This document shows, in pieces, positions 62,240 through 64,000 of a stretch of DNA of 64,000 bases. Numbering within the stretch: the stretch's first letter is position 1; each line of letters begins with the position of its first letter. The stretch covers positions 2,480,001 through 2,544,000 of the forward strand of contig OX155974.1 of assembly GCA_944548615.1 (NCBI GenBank), read 5' to 3'. The notes below the pieces were generated by a model. That model made no database searches, was not told the DNA's origin, and saw nothing but the letters and a program-made list of their open reading frames with translations. The stretch comes from Micropterix aruncella (lineage: Eukaryota; Arthropoda; Insecta; Lepidoptera; Micropterigidae). A program made the position numbers and the translations under genes.

Positions 62240-63195
62240 CAAATAGTGATGGCAGCACGCGCAACTCTTTTGACAGCGAATCCGGTAAGAACGTAGAACC
62301 TCGCCCTAAGACAAAGATCAAACGTCAACCAGTTATCGTATGCACAAACGAATACTGGACTAGCAACTTGGAAAATTACAAAACAGCTCTACAGTTGGCT
62401 CAAAAACACAGAGCTACACTCAAAACTGATCGTAGCTCGGGCAAATTTATCTTTACACCTAAAGACACGACCAGCAGACAGAGCCTTATCGAAGAGCTGA
62501 AAACAATAACCACATGTGAATTTTTCACATATGGAACCAAAGAGGAACGACGGCCTGCCAAGAAGGTAGTAGCGAAGGGTTGCTATACGGCCGGCTTCAC
62601 GGAAGACGAAATTAAAGCAGACATGGAGGAACGTTATGGTTTCTCACCAGAACGCGCAGTCCCATTGCGAAACGCTGCCGTTATCCTCATCTTTAACGGT
62701 GAAACCAACATGAGAGATATTCGCGATATCCACACCATACTTAGCCAAAGAATTAAAATCGAACGCTACAAAGTAAAAACAACAGCTGTAACCCAGTGTA
62801 AAAATTGCTTAGAATTTGGACATGTACAAGCCCATTGCAATCGAAGACAAAGAAGTGAAACTGCGACCGTGATAGCAGACTCTGGGGAATCGATTGAAGT
62901 ATGCTCCAAATGCAAAGAACCTGGTCACAATGCCAGACAAGCTCGCTGTCTTCACTTTAAAGAAGAGATCATGCGACAGAAACAGCGAAGAATAAGCTTC
63001 GCAAAACAGCGCGAAAATAAACAGAAACAAAAATCACCACATTTTCAAGCAGAACAGAGTCAACTTCCGGTGATCCGACAGACACCCAATGAAGTTACCT
63101 TTGCCCAAGCCACAAAAGGTAACATGGATATAGAAATGAGATTAGACAAAGTTGAGAGACTACTCGAAAAATTACTTGATCGGCTCAATGGCTAA
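62236..63195 (+). CDS. LINE ORF1, gag-like with two zinc knuckles
   Basis: 319 residues. The middle part (about 90-185; FTYGTKEERRPAKKVVAKG and onward) matches the region before the zinc knuckles in Jockey-type gag proteins. Then come CKNCLEFGHVQAHC and CSKCKEPGHNARQARC, two CCHC/CCHC-like knuckles, and a C-terminal helix (MRLDKVERLLEKLLDRL) that may form a coiled coil. It would coat the element's RNA. It overlaps the upstream ORF by 4 nt and ORF2 by 8 nt. Confidence 0.88.
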   Translation: MTNSDGSTRNSFDSESGKNVEPRPKTKIKRQPVIVCTNEYWTSNLENYKTALQLAQKHRATLKTDRSSGKFIFTPKDTTSRQSLIEELKTITTCEFFTYGTKEERRPAKKVVAKGCYTAGFTEDEIKADMEERYGFSPERAVPLRNAAVILIFNGETNMRDIRDIHTILSQRIKIERYKVKTTAVTQCKNCLEFGHVQAHCNRRQRSETATVIADSGESIEVCSKCKEPGHNARQARCLHFKEEIMRQKQRRISFAKQRENKQKQKSPHFQAEQSQLPVIRQTPNEVTFAQATKGNMDIEMRLDKVERLLEKLLDRLNG

Positions 63196-64000
63196 CCATC
63201 GCAAATTGCAAAATATAAAAATTCTACACTGGAACGTGTGCGGAATTCGGAATAAATTTAGCGAAATCAAAAATCTCCTCGCTAAACACAATCCGCAACT
63301 CTTAATACTGAACGAGTGCAAAGTCGACTTTGAAAAGCAAAAATTCAACATTCAAGGATATGATAAAATACACGACAGCATCCAGCCACACTTAGGTACA
63401 ACAATATATATAAAAAGAGGCCTCAGATGGACCCAGCTAGACATATGCCCAGGCGTAGACGATGCGGACAGGAAAATTGAAGGAGTATCTGTTAAAATCT
63501 GTACCGATTTTAACACCGGGGACCACATTACAATTAAAGGTGTATATATTCCACCCAACTCGAGACGCCAAAACGCCGGTGAACAACTAGAAGAGATCTT
63601 AGGAGAAACCAACACGGTAGTCATTGGAGACCTTAACCTTAAGATGAGACTGCTCGGTCATACTAGGACTGAAGGCCTCGGAAGACTAGTAGAAGAATTA
63701 GTTGACAGAGGGACATGCGAATTGATCCATACTTCACTCCCTTCGCGTCCACTACATGCCGGTAATGCTACACTTGACATCGCTATCACATCAGGAGGAC
63801 ACGTAACATCTCAAAACTCCCGAGCGCGACAACTACAGTCAGCTGCCTCAGATCATGTACCATGGCTTCTCAACCTCCACCTCCCATGTCAAACTGAGCC
63901 CACACTAAGGCGCAATATGAAAGACATCTTTGGAAATGAGGAACTACGAAAGAGCTATTGTCTATTCTTCGAGAACAACATAGACCCAAAGAAAGCCATA
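63188..64000 (+). CDS. LINE ORF2, apurinic-type endonuclease (runs off window)
   Basis: ATG at 63188 (MANHRKLQNIKILHWNVCGI), overlapping the end of ORF1 by 8 nt in another frame. Endonuclease motifs in order: HWNVCGIRNK, LNECK, GVYIPP, IGDLNLK, TLDIAIT and ASDHVPW. The frame is open to the window end, about 271 codons, so RT must lie beyond. The protein would nick target DNA and prime reverse transcription at the nick. Confidence 0.9.
   Translation, partial: MANHRKLQNIKILHWNVCGIRNKFSEIKNLLAKHNPQLLILNECKVDFEKQKFNIQGYDKIHDSIQPHLGTTIYIKRGLRWTQLDICPGVDDADRKIEGVSVKICTDFNTGDHITIKGVYIPPNSRRQNAGEQLEEILGETNTVVIGDLNLKMRLLGHTRTEGLGRLVEELVDRGTCELIHTSLPSRPLHAGNATLDIAITSGGHVTSQNSRARQLQSAASDHVPWLLNLHLPCQTEPTLRRNMKDIFGNEELRKSYCLFFENNIDPKKAI

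Larger units (their letters stand above)
61090..64000 (+). mobile_element. Jockey-like LINE, 5' part, inserted in the older LINE
   Basis: Begins in the RT C-terminus of the older LINE. A GC-richer leader (about 61090-61295) precedes three ORFs in tight order: zinc-binding ORF (one frameshift), gag-like ORF1 and ORF2 endonuclease. The rest lies beyond the window. ORF1 and ORF2 are open as far as seen, so this copy is younger than its host. Confidence 0.87.

Overview
This is eukaryotic nuclear DNA from an arthropod, most likely an insect. The genes have GT/AG introns, the background is AT-rich, and it holds insect-type C2H2 zinc-finger genes and a dense, nested load of transposable elements: pogo, PIF/Harbinger, MULE, hAT, TTAA-flanked elements, Helitron, at least five non-LTR lineages and a Gypsy-type LTR element. 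I saw no rRNA, tRNA, CRISPR array or bacterial operon. The species cannot be named from the sequence alone.

Region 1 (1-11240) is a direct duplication of a unit with a minus-strand C2H2 zinc-finger gene, a MITE and a decayed SWIM/YqaJ-type gene. Copy A (1-5373) carries a complete 2.46 kb pogo element. Copy B (about 6650-9818) still has the empty target site. Copy A's zinc-finger gene has a nonsense codon in its last finger and lacks a two-finger module present in copy B. A third fragment of the unit lies at 11163-11236.

Region 2 (11240-27560) is a stack of non-LTR retrotransposon pieces. One has the inverted-5'/direct-3' layout expected from twin priming. Another, on the minus strand, is cut in two by a 12 kb LTR element (14491-26462, LTRs of 1874 and 1880 bp, 4-bp target duplication CTGT). 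That LTR element keeps only the end of an integrase and itself carries a restriction-like-endonuclease LINE and a TTAA-flanked MITE.

Region 3 (28360-38724) is a full PIF/Harbinger transposon with matching 17-bp ends and a CAG target duplication. Its five-exon transposase (373 codons, DDE present) and two-exon Myb/SANT-like partner are both open, in spite of several younger elements lodged in introns and intergenic space.

Region 4 (38725-42500) is mostly unassigned. It has a 15-bp minisatellite that reads as pentapeptide repeats and a 240-bp (AT)n tract.

Region 5 (42766-54828, minus) holds one seven-exon gene of 920 codons: FLYWCH zinc finger, MULE transposase, five identical 58-residue repeats and a C-terminal RING finger. 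The exons are phase-consistent throughout, and the introns are filled with LINE, hAT, pogo, Helitron and foldback sequences. It is the most interesting item in the window.

Region 6 (54830-64000) has a hAT MITE with an 8-bp duplication, a large inverted repeat, a second pentapeptide minisatellite, a decayed LINE, and a Jockey-like LINE inserted into it. The Jockey-like element has an extra upstream zinc-binding ORF and runs off the window inside its endonuclease.
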